The notes: generated by a model not told the origin, from the sequence alone. A DNA stretch of 64,000 nt from Rhizobium sp. PP-CC-3A-592 (GCF_003217095.1 NZ_QJSR01000001.1:476916-540915); one strand, 5' to 3'. Shown: positions 45,333 through 54,739, counted from the first letter of the stretch. Numbers and translations are program-made.

Positions 45333-46061
45333 TCAGAAGAAGCGGACGACGGACGTGGCGATGATAATGAGGGAGACCGCAACCATCAGCGGACGGACCG
45401 GCAGATGCTTGACGATGTAGGCACCGATGGGGGCTGCGAGGACGCCGCCGATGATGAGGCCGACCGCCGCGTCGAGCTGCGACCAGCCGAGCGTGATGAT
45501 GAAGGTGGCGGAGATCGTCAGCGTCACGGCGAATTCGGTGAGACTGGTGGAGCCGATGACCTTCTTCGGGTCGTGGCCACGGCCAATGAGCGAGGTCGTG
45601 ACGATCGGCCCCCAGCCGCCGCCACCGGCCGCATCGAGACCACCGCCTGCAAAACCGACCAGCGGCACGGTCCAGTCGTGCACGTCACGCTGGAACATCG
45701 GCCGGAACGCCTTGATGAGGATATAGATGCCGATGAGGATGAGATAGACGGAGATGAAGGGCTCGATGACCTTGCCGTCGATATTGGACAGGACATAGGC
45801 GCCGAGAATGCCGCCGATCATGCCGGCCGGTGCAAGCCGCATCACGAGCTTCCAGTCGACATTGCGCTGCCAGACATGGGACGCGCCGGAGGCTGCCGTG
45901 GTGAAGACCTCCGTGATGTGCGTCATGGCGCTTGCCACCGCCGGCGGCATGCCGAAGGCGAGCAGAGCGGTGGTACAGAGGACCCCGAAGGCCATGCCGA
46001 GCGCGCCATCGACCAGTTGCGCGAAAAAGCCGATGAGGATGAACATCCAGATATCGCTCAA
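45333..46061 (-). CDS. TSUP (TauE/SafE) family permease
   Basis: A 242-residue inner-membrane protein with seven to eight hydrophobic segments in two repeats. The N-terminal QLVDGALGMAFGVLCTTAL and the mid-protein GGGLDAAGGGGWGPIVTTSLIG blocks are signatures of the family, which moves sulphite, organosulphonates or related anions. It begins at a TTG with GGAGACG just upstream; the next internal ATG would cut into the first segment. It follows nadC on the same strand by 63 nt, so it may be at the end of the nad operon. Substrate unknown. Confidence 0.85.
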   Translation of the reverse strand: MSDIWMFILIGFFAQLVDGALGMAFGVLCTTALLAFGMPPAVASAMTHITEVFTTAASGASHVWQRNVDWKLVMRLAPAGMIGGILGAYVLSNIDGKVIEPFISVYLILIGIYILIKAFRPMFQRDVHDWTVPLVGFAGGGLDAAGGGGWGPIVTTSLIGRGHDPKKVIGSTSLTEFAVTLTISATFIITLGWSQLDAAVGLIIGGVLAAPIGAYIVKHLPVRPLMVAVSLIIIATSVVRFF

Positions 46062-46124
46062 ATGCCGTCTCCGTTGTCGTTTATGCTGCGCAAACCCTTG
46101 TCGTGTCCGACAGGGTTTGCACCG

Positions 46125-47033
46125 TCAGGGGCTGCCGATCCCGATGTCGAGACCGATGTCGAGCGTCGGCGCCGCCATGGTGATCTTCGACGTGGAGATA
46201 TAGTCCACGCCCGTCTCGGCAATGGCGGCGATGGTGGTGAGATCGACGTTTCCCGACGCTTCGAGGCGCGTGCGCCGCCGGTCGGTCGCGTAGACATCGG
46301 CAGAAAGTTGCCAATGCGCCGCATTCAGCGCCACGGCCTCGCGCAGACGGTCCGGGCCCATATTGTCGAGGAGGATGGCATCGGGCGTGGCCGTCAGCGC
46401 TTGCCCCATCTGCTCCAGCCCGTCCACCTCGACCTCCACCCTGACCAGATGGCCGGCATAGGCCTGGGCGGCACGGATGGCGGGGGCGACGCCGCCGGAC
46501 ACTGCGATGTGATTGTCCTTGATCAGGATCGCATCGTCGAGACCATAACGATGATTGGACCCGCCGCCGAGCCGGACGGCGTATTTCTCAACAGCGCGAA
46601 GGCCAGGCAGCGTCTTGCGCGTGCAGCAGACCTTGGCCGTCGTATGGGCGATGGCGTCGGCATAGCGGGCCGTCGTGCTGGCGACACCGCTCAGATGCAT
46701 GAGGAAGTTCAGCGCCACCCGCTCCGCCGACAGAAGCCCGCGCGCCGGGCCGGAGATGCGGGCGATGGCGGTGCCGGCGGCGACACGATCGCCATCGTTC
46801 GCCAGAGCCTCGAAGGCGAGCGACGGATCCACGAGGCGGAAGGCGGCGCGGGCGAGATCGAGCCCGACGACGACGCCGGCTTCACGGACGTTCATCGTCG
46901 CCGTCGCCGTGAGATGCGGGGCGATGGTGGCGGCCGTGGTGATATCGCCGGCGCGGCCGAGATCTTCGAGGAGGGCGGCACGAACGATATCCTCGACCAG
47001 GAGCGTGGGGAGGTAGGGTGGAAGAGCGGTCAT
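46125..47033 (-). CDS. nadC: Nicotinate-nucleotide pyrophosphorylase (quinolinate phosphoribosyltransferase)
   Basis: A 302-residue enzyme making nicotinate mononucleotide from quinolinate and PRPP, the third step of de novo NAD synthesis. The family blocks ERVALNFLMHLSGVA, CTRKTLPGLR, GGGSNHRYGL, LIKDNHI and LDNMGPD are intact. GAGAG precedes the start; an open frame running through from upstream is overlapped by nadB. It is 29 nt after nadB, completing a nadA-nadB-nadC operon. Confidence 0.96.
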   Translation of the reverse strand: MTALPPYLPTLLVEDIVRAALLEDLGRAGDITTAATIAPHLTATATMNVREAGVVVGLDLARAAFRLVDPSLAFEALANDGDRVAAGTAIARISGPARGLLSAERVALNFLMHLSGVASTTARYADAIAHTTAKVCCTRKTLPGLRAVEKYAVRLGGGSNHRYGLDDAILIKDNHIAVSGGVAPAIRAAQAYAGHLVRVEVEVDGLEQMGQALTATPDAILLDNMGPDRLREAVALNAAHWQLSADVYATDRRRTRLEASGNVDLTTIAAIAETGVDYISTSKITMAAPTLDIGLDIGIGSP

Positions 47034-47062
47034 CGGGGGTCTCTCGAAAGGGTTCGGCGTGG

Positions 47063-48661
47063 TCACGACGTCGCGGTTTCCGTGGCGTCGGCGAAGATGC
47101 GATCGGCCTCGGCAAGCGTCATGAAGGTGCGGTGCTGCCATTGCACGCTGGGTTCGGGGAAATCGGAGCGGAAATGACCGCCGCGGCTTTCCTCGCGGAT
47201 CAGGGCACCGGCGACGATCAGCTTGGCGGTCGTGACGATATTGGCGAAGCGCAGGCGCGGCGTGTCGCGCTCCAGCGCAGCGATGGTGCGGGCGGCGGTC
47301 AAGAGGCCCGCCCGGTCGCGAATGACGCCGGCATGGGCGGACATGGTGCGGCGGAGTTCGCGCAATTGCGGGCTGTCCTCGACCGTCACGAGGTCGTCGC
47401 TCTCGCCGGCATTGCCGGCCCAATTGCCTTGGCGCGGTGCCGGCAACATGCCCTGGATGTTCTCGGCGATACGGGCGGCGAAGACGACGGCTTCGAGCAG
47501 CGAGTTGGACGCGAGGCGGTTCGCGCCATGGACGCCTGTGGACGTCACCTCGCCGGCCGCCCAGAGGCCGTCGATCGAGGTGCGGCCCTCGGCGTCGGTG
47601 AGGATGCCGCCCATGTGGTAGTGGACGGCGGGCACCACCGGGATCGGCTGCGTCACCGGATCGATGCCCGCTGCCATGCAGGAAGCATAGACGGTGGGGA
47701 AGGCCTGCGGGAAATGGTCGCCCACCGCCTTGCGGCAATCGAGGAAGGCGCCGCGGCCGGCAGTCACCTCGGCGAAGACGCCGCGCGAGACGATGTCGCG
47801 GGGAGCAAGCTCGCCGTCGGGATGGATGTCGAGCATGAAGCGGTGGCCATCCCCGTTGATGAGCTGGGCGCCGTCGCCGCGAAGGGCTTCTGTCGCCAGC
47901 GGCGCGGGGTCGCGGCCGATATCGATGGCGGTCGGGTGGAACTGGACGAATTCGGGATCGGCGATGATGGCGCCGGCGCGGGCGGCCATGCCGACGCCCT
48001 GCCCGCTCGCCTCGCGCGGATTGGTGGTGACCGAAAAGAGGTGGCCGACGCCGCCCGAGCAGAGCACGACGGCGCGCGCCGGAAACGAGATGCGCTTTCG
48101 CGACTGACCGGCATCCGGCCGGGCGACGACGCCGGCGATGAAGCGGCCTTCGCGGATCAGCTCTTCAACGACATAGCCCTCCATCACCCGGATGGACGGC
48201 GTGGCGCGAACCGTGGCGATCAGCGCCTCCATGATGGCGCGCCCGGCCATGTCGCCCTTCACGCGCACGATGCGGCGCGCCGAATGGGCGGCCTCGCGCG
48301 AGAGCAGCAGGTGCCCTTCCAGATCGCGATCGAACGGCACGCCGTAGGCGAGCAGATCGTGGATACGGGCCGGGCCTTCCGACACCATCCGGCGCGCCAT
48401 CTTCTCGTCCACGATACCGGCGCCGGCGGTGAGCGTGTCGGCCACGTGGGAATCGATCGAGTCGCCGGGGCTCATCGCCGCCGCGATGCCGCCCTGCGCC
48501 CAGGCGGAGGACGCGCCCTGGCCGATGGGTGCGGCCGCCAGCACCGTGACCGGGCGGGGGCTGAGCTTCAACGCGCAGAACAGGCCGGCGAGCCCGCCGC
48601 CGACGATGACGATATCGTCGATGCCGTTGAAGGATTGGGGACGAAAATGATCGGTCAGCAT
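47063..48661 (-). CDS. nadB: L-aspartate oxidase
   Basis: A 532-residue FAD enzyme oxidising L-aspartate to iminoaspartate, which NadA consumes. The FAD-binding [14 protein letters not shown] lies near the N-terminus, with the succinate dehydrogenase-like ARRIVRV, the FVQFHPTA and the [17 protein letters not shown] blocks following. GGAGGAGAC precedes the ATG at 48661. It lies 189 nt after nadA; that gap contains a stable-looking hairpin, so nadBC might be partly separated from nadA. Confidence 0.95.
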   Translation of the reverse strand: MLTDHFRPQSFNGIDDIVIVGGGLAGLFCALKLSPRPVTVLAAAPIGQGASSAWAQGGIAAAMSPGDSIDSHVADTLTAGAGIVDEKMARRMVSEGPARIHDLLAYGVPFDRDLEGHLLLSREAAHSARRIVRVKGDMAGRAIMEALIATVRATPSIRVMEGYVVEELIREGRFIAGVVARPDAGQSRKRISFPARAVVLCSGGVGHLFSVTTNPREASGQGVGMAARAGAIIADPEFVQFHPTAIDIGRDPAPLATEALRGDGAQLINGDGHRFMLDIHPDGELAPRDIVSRGVFAEVTAGRGAFLDCRKAVGDHFPQAFPTVYASCMAAGIDPVTQPIPVVPAVHYHMGGILTDAEGRTSIDGLWAAGEVTSTGVHGANRLASNSLLEAVVFAARIAENIQGMLPAPRQGNWAGNAGESDDLVTVEDSPQLRELRRTMSAHAGVIRDRAGLLTAARTIAALERDTPRLRFANIVTTAKLIVAGALIREESRGGHFRSDFPEPSVQWQHRTFMTLAEADRIFADATETATS

Positions 48662-48692
48662 GGCAGTCTCCTCCGCCGGCTTTTCAGGCTCT

Positions 48693-48733
48693 CCAGAGTC
48701 TGTCCGGTTCATTCTGAACCAGCCGGACTCTGG
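48693..48733 (-). promoter_or_regulatory. Hairpin in the nadA-nadB gap
   Basis: CCAGAGT (48693-48699) pairs with ACTCTGG (48727-48733), enclosing an inner GGTTC-ATTCT-GAACC stem (48706-48720). It is 32 nt upstream of nadB. No U-run follows. It could protect mRNA or act as an attenuator. Confidence 0.5.
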
Positions 48734-48850
48734 ATTCTATCGTCGTCGTTTGTCTCTTCGGGATAACCGGATTCCACTTATCCCTGGCAAACTATAGCTT
48801 TCCGCAGCCGCCCGCCTCCCACCTCAGAGACGACGGACTGGCTTCAGCCG

Positions 48851-49945
48851 CTACTGCTTGAGGTTGATCATCCGCTCGACGGCCAGCCGCGCGCGGTCGG
48901 CGATCTCGGGGTCGATCAGCACCTCGTCCGTCATGGTCAGCAGGCTGTCGAGGATCTTCGGCAGCGTGATGCGTTTCATATGCGGACAGAGGTTGCACGG
49001 CTTGATGAACTCGACGCCCTCGACCTCCGCCTGGATGTTGGAGGCCATGGAGCATTCGGTGACCAGCAGCACTTTTGGCGGGCGCTTGTCCTTGACGTAG
49101 TTGATCATGCCGGCGGTCGAGCCCGCGAAATCGCAGACGGCGATCACATCCGGATGGCATTCGGGATGGCCGATGATCTCGATGCCGGGATGGGCGGCCT
49201 TGTAGGCGAGCAATTCGCCGGCCGTGAAGCGCTCGTGCACCTCGCAGTGGCCCTTCCAGGTGAGGATCTTCTTGTTGGTCTGCTTGGCGACGTTCATGGC
49301 CAGATATTCGTCGGGAATGCAGAGCACGGTGTCGCTCTCCAGGCTCTCGACGATGGCGAGCACGTTGGACGAGGTGCAGCAGATGTCGGTCTCGGCCTTC
49401 ACATCGGCGGAGGTGTTGACGTAGGTGACGACCGGCACGCCGGGATAGCGCTGCTTCAGCAGGCGGACATCGGCGCCGGTGATCGATTCCGACAGGGAGC
49501 AGCCGGCACGCGAATCGGGAATCAGCACCGTCTTCTGCGGGTTCAGGAGCTTCGACGTCTCGGCCATGAAGTGCACGCCGCACTGCACGATGATCTCGGC
49601 ATCCACCCGTGTCGCGTCGCGGGCGAGCTGCAGCGAGTCACCGACGATATCGGCGACGCAGTGGAAGATTTCCGGTGTCTGGTAGTTGTGGGCGAGGATG
49701 ACGGCGTTGCGATCGCGCTTCAGCCGGTTGATGGCCGCGACATAAGGCGCATAGACGGGCCATTCGAAGGCGGGGATGAAATCGCGGACTTTCTGGTAGA
49801 GGTGCTCCGTCTCCCGCGCCACCTCTGGTGTGAAGGTGAGGTCTGGCATGGGGATCACGCCGAAGCGCTCGGCGGCGGTCTGCGGACGCGCCAGCGTTGC
49901 GCCGTCCAACGACAGGCCTTCCGTCGCTAGAAATGCATCGGTCAT
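48851..49945 (-). CDS. nadA: Quinolinate synthase A
   Basis: A 364-residue [4Fe-4S] enzyme condensing iminoaspartate with dihydroxyacetone phosphate to quinolinate. Cluster cysteine candidates are C122 ([10 protein letters not shown]), C234 (GHCEVHE) and C320 (CNLCPHMK). The [17 protein letters not shown] and [10 protein letters not shown] blocks are typical. AGGA precedes the ATG. It is the first gene of nadABC and lies 39 nt downstream of the perfect palindrome taken to be the NadQ site. YgfZ and NadA in one region is notable, since both concern Fe-S proteins, but no direct link is claimed. Confidence 0.96.
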   Translation of the reverse strand: MTDAFLATEGLSLDGATLARPQTAAERFGVIPMPDLTFTPEVARETEHLYQKVRDFIPAFEWPVYAPYVAAINRLKRDRNAVILAHNYQTPEIFHCVADIVGDSLQLARDATRVDAEIIVQCGVHFMAETSKLLNPQKTVLIPDSRAGCSLSESITGADVRLLKQRYPGVPVVTYVNTSADVKAETDICCTSSNVLAIVESLESDTVLCIPDEYLAMNVAKQTNKKILTWKGHCEVHERFTAGELLAYKAAHPGIEIIGHPECHPDVIAVCDFAGSTAGMINYVKDKRPPKVLLVTECSMASNIQAEVEGVEFIKPCNLCPHMKRITLPKILDSLLTMTDEVLIDPEIADRARLAVERMINLKQ

Positions 49946-49983
49946 GCCATCCTCGCTTTCCGCCGCTCCACCACGACAGCAAA

Positions 49984-50002
49984 TATGCTCATAATGAGCA
50001 TA
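49984..50002. promoter_or_regulatory. Probable NadQ operator
   Basis: TATGCTCATAATGAGCATA is a perfect 19-bp palindrome (9+1+9) at 39-57 nt upstream of the nadA start, in the expected promoter area. Given the NadQ-like gene nearby, this is the best candidate for its binding site. Confidence 0.7.
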
Positions 50003-50088
50003 AAGGGATCAAAACAAAACCGGCTTTGCCGGTCTTGCTGAATTAGAAAGTTTTGTGACGGATATCAAGCCATCCACGTCACCTTTTC

Positions 50089-50103
50089 GTCATATCGAGC
50101 ATA
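50089..50103. promoter_or_regulatory. Possible second, degenerate NadQ site
   Basis: GTCATATCGAGCATA agrees at 12 of 15 positions with the right-hand part of the main palindrome (CTCATAATGAGCATA). It lies about 145 nt upstream of nadA, next to the MFS stop. Might be chance. Confidence 0.3.
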
Positions 50104-50110
50104 AGCCCCA

Positions 50111-51349
50111 TCATGCCATGGCGGGACGCGCGACCGGCTTCTCCTCAATCGGCCAATGCACGAGGGCTGCGAACAGGCCGAGCACAACGCCGATCCACCA
50201 GACCGGATCGTAGGAGCCAAAATGATCGTAGAGATAACCGCCCATCCAGACGCCCAGGAAGGAGCCGATCTGGTGCGACAGGAAGACGATGCCGCCGAGA
50301 AGGCCGAGATGGCGCGTGCCGAACATGATCGCCACCAGCGCATTGGTCGGCGGCACCGTCGACAGCCAGAGCAGGCCCATGGCGATGGCAAAAAGGATGA
50401 CGGTGAGTGGCGACTGCGGCAGCAGCAGGAAGGCAGAGACCACGATCGAGCGGCCGATATAGATCAGCGAGAGGAAATAGGGCTTGGAGTAGCGCTGCCC
50501 GATCACGCCCGCCGAGAGCGAGCCGATGATGTTGAAGAAGCCGATCAAAGCGAGCGCGATGACCGCATAGCGCGCGTCGATGCCGATATCGCCGATATAG
50601 GCGGGAAAATGCGCGGTGATGAAGGCCACCTGATAGCCGCAGACGAAGAAGCCGGACACGAGCAGGAGGTAGCTCTTGTGGCCGAGCGCCTCCTTCAGCG
50701 CCTCCCCGATCGACTGCTTGTAGACCGACTGGCTTTGCGAGCCGGACGTGGCGTTGCCGCGCAGGGGAATGGCGACGAGCGGCACGACCAGCATCATCAG
50801 GCCGAGATAGACGAGGCTGTCGGACCAACCGAAGGCCGAAACAAGGCCCTGGCTGAGCGGCGCGAACAGGAACATGCCGGCCGAGCCCGCGGCCGTGCCG
50901 ATGCCGAAGGCCATGGAGCGCTGTTCCGGCGTGACGTTGCGGGCGAAGGCGGAGAGAATGGTGCCGAAGGACCCGGCACCGACCGCAAGGCCGACCAGCA
51001 CCCCGCCCCCGACATGCAGCCAGACAGGAGCCGTTGCGAAGGCCATGACGATCAACCCGGTCGCATAGAGCAGACCCGATATCGCCAGCACCCGCCAAGT
51101 GCCATACTTGTCGGCCATGGCGCCGAAAAACGGCTGGCTGAGCCCCCAGCACAGGTTCTGCAGGGCCATGGCGAGGCCGAACGTCGTGCGGTCCCAGCCG
51201 AGATCTGCCAGCATGGGCAGCTGGAAGAAGCCCATGGCCGAGCGCGGCCCGAAGGTGAGCATCGCCACCAGCGAGCCTGAGAGGATAATGAGCCACGGAA
51301 GTCCGCGACGCGGGGTGCTGGCAACAGCGGCGGGGATGGCGGCGGACAT
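50111..51349 (-). CDS. MFS transporter
   Basis: A 412-residue transporter of the major facilitator superfamily with twelve hydrophobic segments. It starts with a short Ala/Pro-rich stretch, and the segment-2/3 loop (GAMADKYGTWRVL) fits MFS motif A. Substrate is unknown; the general pattern is that of proton-coupled organic-anion or drug porters. It is on the same strand as and upstream of nadABC (165 nt apart) but separated from it by the nadA operator, so it is probably its own unit. A striking array of palindromes lies 95-157 nt upstream of its start. Confidence 0.85.
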   Translation of the reverse strand: MSAAIPAAVASTPRRGLPWLIILSGSLVAMLTFGPRSAMGFFQLPMLADLGWDRTTFGLAMALQNLCWGLSQPFFGAMADKYGTWRVLAISGLLYATGLIVMAFATAPVWLHVGGGVLVGLAVGAGSFGTILSAFARNVTPEQRSMAFGIGTAAGSAGMFLFAPLSQGLVSAFGWSDSLVYLGLMMLVVPLVAIPLRGNATSGSQSQSVYKQSIGEALKEALGHKSYLLLVSGFFVCGYQVAFITAHFPAYIGDIGIDARYAVIALALIGFFNIIGSLSAGVIGQRYSKPYFLSLIYIGRSIVVSAFLLLPQSPLTVILFAIAMGLLWLSTVPPTNALVAIMFGTRHLGLLGGIVFLSHQIGSFLGVWMGGYLYDHFGSYDPVWWIGVVLGLFAALVHWPIEEKPVARPAMA

Positions 51350-51443
51350 GATCGGGCTCCGGAAGATGTGCTGCTGAACGCAATGCGGCTTATTCAGATT
51401 AGGGGAGCAGGCCGCGCACCGAAAGTGAATTCGCGTGACGCCT

Positions 51444-51506
51444 GCATCAATGCCATTGATGCGGCATCAATGAATTGATGCGGCATCAACGGATTGATGC
51501 GACATC
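51444..51506. repeat. Three tandem palindromes (GCATCAAT / ATTGATGC)
   Basis: GCATCAAT-GCC-ATTGATGC (51444-51462), GCATCAAT-GA-ATTGATGC (51464-51481) and GCATCAA-CGGA-TTGATGC (51483-51500) follow one another with single G spacers, and a further GACATC half-site begins at 51501. Starts are 20 and 19 bp apart, about two helical turns. This looks like a multi-site operator between the divergent MFS and VanZ-like genes; the regulator is not known. Confidence 0.85.
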
Positions 51507-51572
51507 TCGGCGCAAGGGAACCTCACGGGTGTGTGCATTGCAACATAGACCCCCGGGTTCTATGACAGTTCG

Positions 51573-52055
51573 ATGACACTCCGCTCCCTGTTCCGCTCTG
51601 CCGCCTGGGCCGCCCTCCTCGTGCTCGCTCTTGTGACGATCTCGCCCCTCGGCTGGCGGCCGCATACGGTGACGATGGTCGGTCTCGACCGGGCTGCGGC
51701 CTTTGCGCTGGCAGGCGCGATCTTCGCCATCGCCTATCCGCGACGGTGGATTTCGCTCGCGCTGTTTCTCATCGCCACAGCCTTCTTCATCGAGATGCTG
51801 CAATGGATCTCGCCGACCCGGCACGCGCGGTTTTCCGATGCGCTGGTGAAGTCGCTCGGCAGCGTCATCGGCCTTGCCCTCGGCAAGCTGGCGCTGGTCG
51901 CCCGCAGGCGGTGGCTCGCCTACCGGCAGGGTCCTGACATCGGATCAGGCGCGATGCTTCATCGGCCAGCGCTCGGTGCGGGTCGAGACGATGCGGACGG
52001 GATCACCGAGCGCAATGCGCCCGGTGCCGCGCGGTACCGCGTTCCAGCCGAATAG
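51573..52055 (+). CDS. VanZ-like small membrane protein
   Basis: A protein of up to 160 residues with three to four hydrophobic segments and the VanZ-like sequence AFFIEMLQWISPTRHARFSDALVKSLGSVIGLALG, cited here as residues 71-105. VanZ family members affect glycopeptide susceptibility in some bacteria, but most are uncharacterised. The last ~37 residues overlap the 3' end of the convergent MOSC gene on the other strand and look less natural, so the gene may have been extended by loss of an earlier stop. No strong ribosome binding site precedes the ATG. Confidence 0.68.
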   Translation: MTLRSLFRSAAWAALLVLALVTISPLGWRPHTVTMVGLDRAAAFALAGAIFAIAYPRRWISLALFLIATAFFIEMLQWISPTRHARFSDALVKSLGSVIGLALGKLALVARRRWLAYRQGPDIGSGAMLHRPALGAGRDDADGITERNAPGAARYRVPAE

Positions 52056-52802
52056 GACACCGGGAACCCTGCGGTCGGCCGACATGCGCTCCACCCGCAG
52101 CGCCTCGATCGGGTTTCCGCCGATGCGTTCGCCGGTCATCTGGTCCTGCGTGGTCATGATGCAGCGGGCACAGGGTTTGACGAGGTCGAACCGGATGCCG
52201 CCGATCTCGACCGCTTCCCACAGATCCTCCTCCCAGGCCGTGTCGTGATCGAGGAGAATATTGGTGCGGAAACGGTCCATGCCGACGATGGGCTGGCCCT
52301 TCGACGCGAGCGTCCGGTTGAGCGCGTCCAGCGAACCGATGGTCGTGATGAGGATCGGGAAGCCATCCGCAAACCCGACGGGTGCCGGCTCGCCGGCCCA
52401 CTCAGCACCAACGGTGCGTTCGGCCTTGTCATCCATGTGCACCAACCCGACCGGGCGATCGAGCCAGCCGGACAGGGTGTCGTTTGTGGCATCGTCCGCG
52501 CAGGCCGCATCGACGCTGCTCGACCAGACACGCACCGTCATGCGCCGGTCGCCCGTAAACCGAGCGGACAGGTGGGCGCCGCCCATTTCCAGATCGAGTC
52601 CGCCATCTCGCGGCACGGCAGAGATCTGTGCCAGAGGTTGACACTCGCGCTGGGTGATGAAGGTGCCTTCGGGATCCACAAGCATGAAGCGGCGGTCGCC
52701 GGCAAAGCCATCCAACCGAACCTCGGCGTGATCGACGGGAATCGCCCGGCCGCTCTTCAGCGGGTGGATATTGAGTGCGACGACCTTGGGGTTCACGGGC
52801 AT
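51945..52802 (-). CDS. MOSC domain protein with N-terminal beta-barrel (mARC/YcbX-like)
   Basis: A 285-residue protein with the MOSC N-terminal beta-barrel (NIHPLKSGRAIPVDHAEV, then DRRFMLVDPEGTFITQRE) and the MOSC domain with the molybdenum-ligand cysteine in the VKPCARCIMTTQD segment. Relatives (YcbX, mARC) are molybdenum enzymes reducing N-hydroxylated compounds. The exact electron donor is unknown; no ferredoxin-like domain is fused here. Its 3' end overlaps the VanZ-like gene by 111 nt, convergently. A start near 52802 lies 52 nt after the acyltransferase stop on the same strand. Confidence 0.87.
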   Translation of the reverse strand: MPVNPKVVALNIHPLKSGRAIPVDHAEVRLDGFAGDRRFMLVDPEGTFITQRECQPLAQISAVPRDGGLDLEMGGAHLSARFTGDRRMTVRVWSSSVDAACADDATNDTLSGWLDRPVGLVHMDDKAERTVGAEWAGEPAPVGFADGFPILITTIGSLDALNRTLASKGQPIVGMDRFRTNILLDHDTAWEEDLWEAVEIGGIRFDLVKPCARCIMTTQDQMTGERIGGNPIEALRVERMSADRRVPGVLFGWNAVPRGTGRIALGDPVRIVSTRTERWPMKHRA

Positions 52803-52854
52803 TCGGACGGTCCTTCAGCGGCAACGGGAAAGCTCCGTTGTAGCCGCCAACGGG

Positions 52855-53922
52855 TCACGCCGTCGATGCGATTCTTCCACGCAGTTCGCTCTGCGCGACG
52901 ACGGCACTCCGCGCCCGATGCCGCTTCCAACGCTCCACCAGCCTGCGGCGTACCGGATCCTCGATGAGGTGGTACGAGTAGGTCGCGAAGACGACGGCGA
53001 GACAGACCGAGAGGACGACCGCGACGGGACCGGGGACAAAGAGGCCGAGCGTCTTCATCGATAGGAACATGACCGGCACATGAAAGAGGTACAGTGAAAA
53101 GCTGATCTTGCCGAGGAACCGCAAGGGCGGACTTGCGAGGAGCGCCCGCGACAGGACGTGCTCCTGCGCCGTCAGGAAGACGATCACCCCCGCCGTCACC
53201 GCCATGACAAGCCCCCAGCCATCCTGCTGGTCGCGCCACAACAGGATCTTCGACAGGAAAACGAAACCCAGCAGCCCCAGCGTCGCAACGCCGACGACCC
53301 AACCTCTGGGCCGCAGACGGCCGGACGCGTAGAGAAGACCGGCGGCGACACCGGCCATGAAGAAATGGATCTTCGACGGCAGCAGAATGCCCGGGCCGGG
53401 GAAGTCGAAAACGGCATCGACAGCCACGCAGGCTACCAGGAACAGCGCCAGGATACGGTACCTGCGGGGGTTGGACAGGCACAGCCAGACCAGCAGGAAG
53501 AAGAAATAGAACTGGATTTCCGGTGGGACCGACCAGAAGACGCCCGACGAGCCGAGGAGGACGACATGCCTGAGGATCTCGACCGGACCGTGGATCGGGT
53601 GGATGTAATCGAGGCCCGGCACCAGCGACAGGATCACGACGAACAGCACGGCCACGAGATAGACCGGGTAGATGCGGGCGAAGCGGTGCACCAGATAGTC
53701 GGTTGCCGCCACCCGGTCGAGCGGCCGCGCCGCGTAGAGGCTGGCCATGAGGAAACCGCTGAGCGCGAAGAAGATTTCGACCGCCTCCGCGCCGATGTTC
53801 AGCGAGAACCAGCCCGGCAGGTGCGGATAAAGAAGTGCGACATGCGACATCACCACGAGGAACGCGGCAATCCCTCTCAGGCCATCGAGGCTGGCAATGT
53901 GTCTGGTGGCGCGCATGGACAT
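52855..53922 (-). CDS. Acyltransferase 3 family membrane protein
   Basis: A 355-residue inner-membrane protein with about ten hydrophobic segments. The N-terminus, SLDGLRGIAAFLVVMSHV, carries the conserved R and H of the OafA/ExoZ-type O-acyltransferases, followed by FFALSGFLM and, later, FSLYLFHVPVM. Members add acetyl or succinyl groups to extracellular polysaccharide or lipopolysaccharide. No SGNH domain is fused. It is upstream of the MOSC gene on the same strand. The acceptor is unknown. Confidence 0.88.
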   Translation of the reverse strand: MSMRATRHIASLDGLRGIAAFLVVMSHVALLYPHLPGWFSLNIGAEAVEIFFALSGFLMASLYAARPLDRVAATDYLVHRFARIYPVYLVAVLFVVILSLVPGLDYIHPIHGPVEILRHVVLLGSSGVFWSVPPEIQFYFFFLLVWLCLSNPRRYRILALFLVACVAVDAVFDFPGPGILLPSKIHFFMAGVAAGLLYASGRLRPRGWVVGVATLGLLGFVFLSKILLWRDQQDGWGLVMAVTAGVIVFLTAQEHVLSRALLASPPLRFLGKISFSLYLFHVPVMFLSMKTLGLFVPGPVAVVLSVCLAVVFATYSYHLIEDPVRRRLVERWKRHRARSAVVAQSELRGRIASTA

Positions 53923-54076
53923 CCCGCTGGCTGCCGTTTTCGGTCACGTCGTGAAAGGTGAACGACGCAAGCAGAACACCACCGTAAAGCGACCAAGTCA
54001 AATATTCGGTTCTTCTTTCAGATGACGCGGTTAATGCTTGAATAGAAGATTGCAGACTGCGCACCGGCCGGGCGGA

Positions 54077-54739
54077 TCAGCCGATTTCCTGCATCAGCAT
54101 GTCCACAACGGTGCGCAGCCGATCCTGCCGTTCGCTCGCCATGCGTCGCCCGCTCTCCGTCTGGAAGTGTGCGGCGAGCTTGAAGAGTTTCACCTCGAAG
54201 TGGTCGAGCGCGAAGGCCTTGTCATTTAGCGGACGGCGCTGCGCCAAGGGGTCGAGCGGATCGTAAAGGCCGCTGCCGAGGCGACCGGCGATATAGAAGC
54301 AGCGTGCGGCGCCGATCATGCCGATCGCGTCGAGCCTGTCGGCATCCTGCAGGATTTTCGCCTCGATCGTCTCCGGGGGAATACCGGCCGAGAAGCTGTG
54401 GGTGAGGATGGCGTGGGCGACGGCATCCACATCCGCCGCGTTCCAGCCGAGACGCGCGAGAAGCCCGCGGGCTTTCTCTGCGGCAAGCCGCGAGGCACTC
54501 GCCCGGTTCGGCGCGTTCTTTTCGACCGCCACCCCGTCATGCAGCAGCACGGCGGCGCAGAGGAGCCGCAGGTCACCGCCCTCCTCTGCCTGAAGGCGGC
54601 AAACATTGCGCCAGACCCGGATGAGGTGGGCCGCATCATGCGACCCATCGTCTCCCGTCGCGCCCTCGGCAAGGAGCGCTTCCGCCAGATCCGCAAACGG
54701 AGCGAAGGCGGCTGCCAAGGCCGATGCCGCCTGCGTCAT
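54077..54739 (-). CDS. HD-domain phosphohydrolase, YedJ-like
   Basis: A 220-residue protein of the HD superfamily. Metal-site residues are H34 and H38 (SHDAAHLIRVWRN), H67-D68 (LLHDGVA) and the aspartates in LQDADRLDAIG. Helical throughout and without membrane segments. Nucleotide or related phosphoesters are the expected substrates. Its ATG overlaps the stop of the DUF2339 gene upstream by 4 nt, so the two are coupled. Related single-domain proteins are common in rhizobia, function unproven. Confidence 0.85.
   Translation of the reverse strand: MTQAASALAAAFAPFADLAEALLAEGATGDDGSHDAAHLIRVWRNVCRLQAEEGGDLRLLCAAVLLHDGVAVEKNAPNRASASRLAAEKARGLLARLGWNAADVDAVAHAILTHSFSAGIPPETIEAKILQDADRLDAIGMIGAARCFYIAGRLGSGLYDPLDPLAQRRPLNDKAFALDHFEVKLFKLAAHFQTESGRRMASERQDRLRTVVDMLMQEIG

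Noticed and set aside
51444-51506. CRISPR array
   Set aside because: The units are self-palindromic and adjacent with only single-base gaps; there are no unique spacers and no cas genes.
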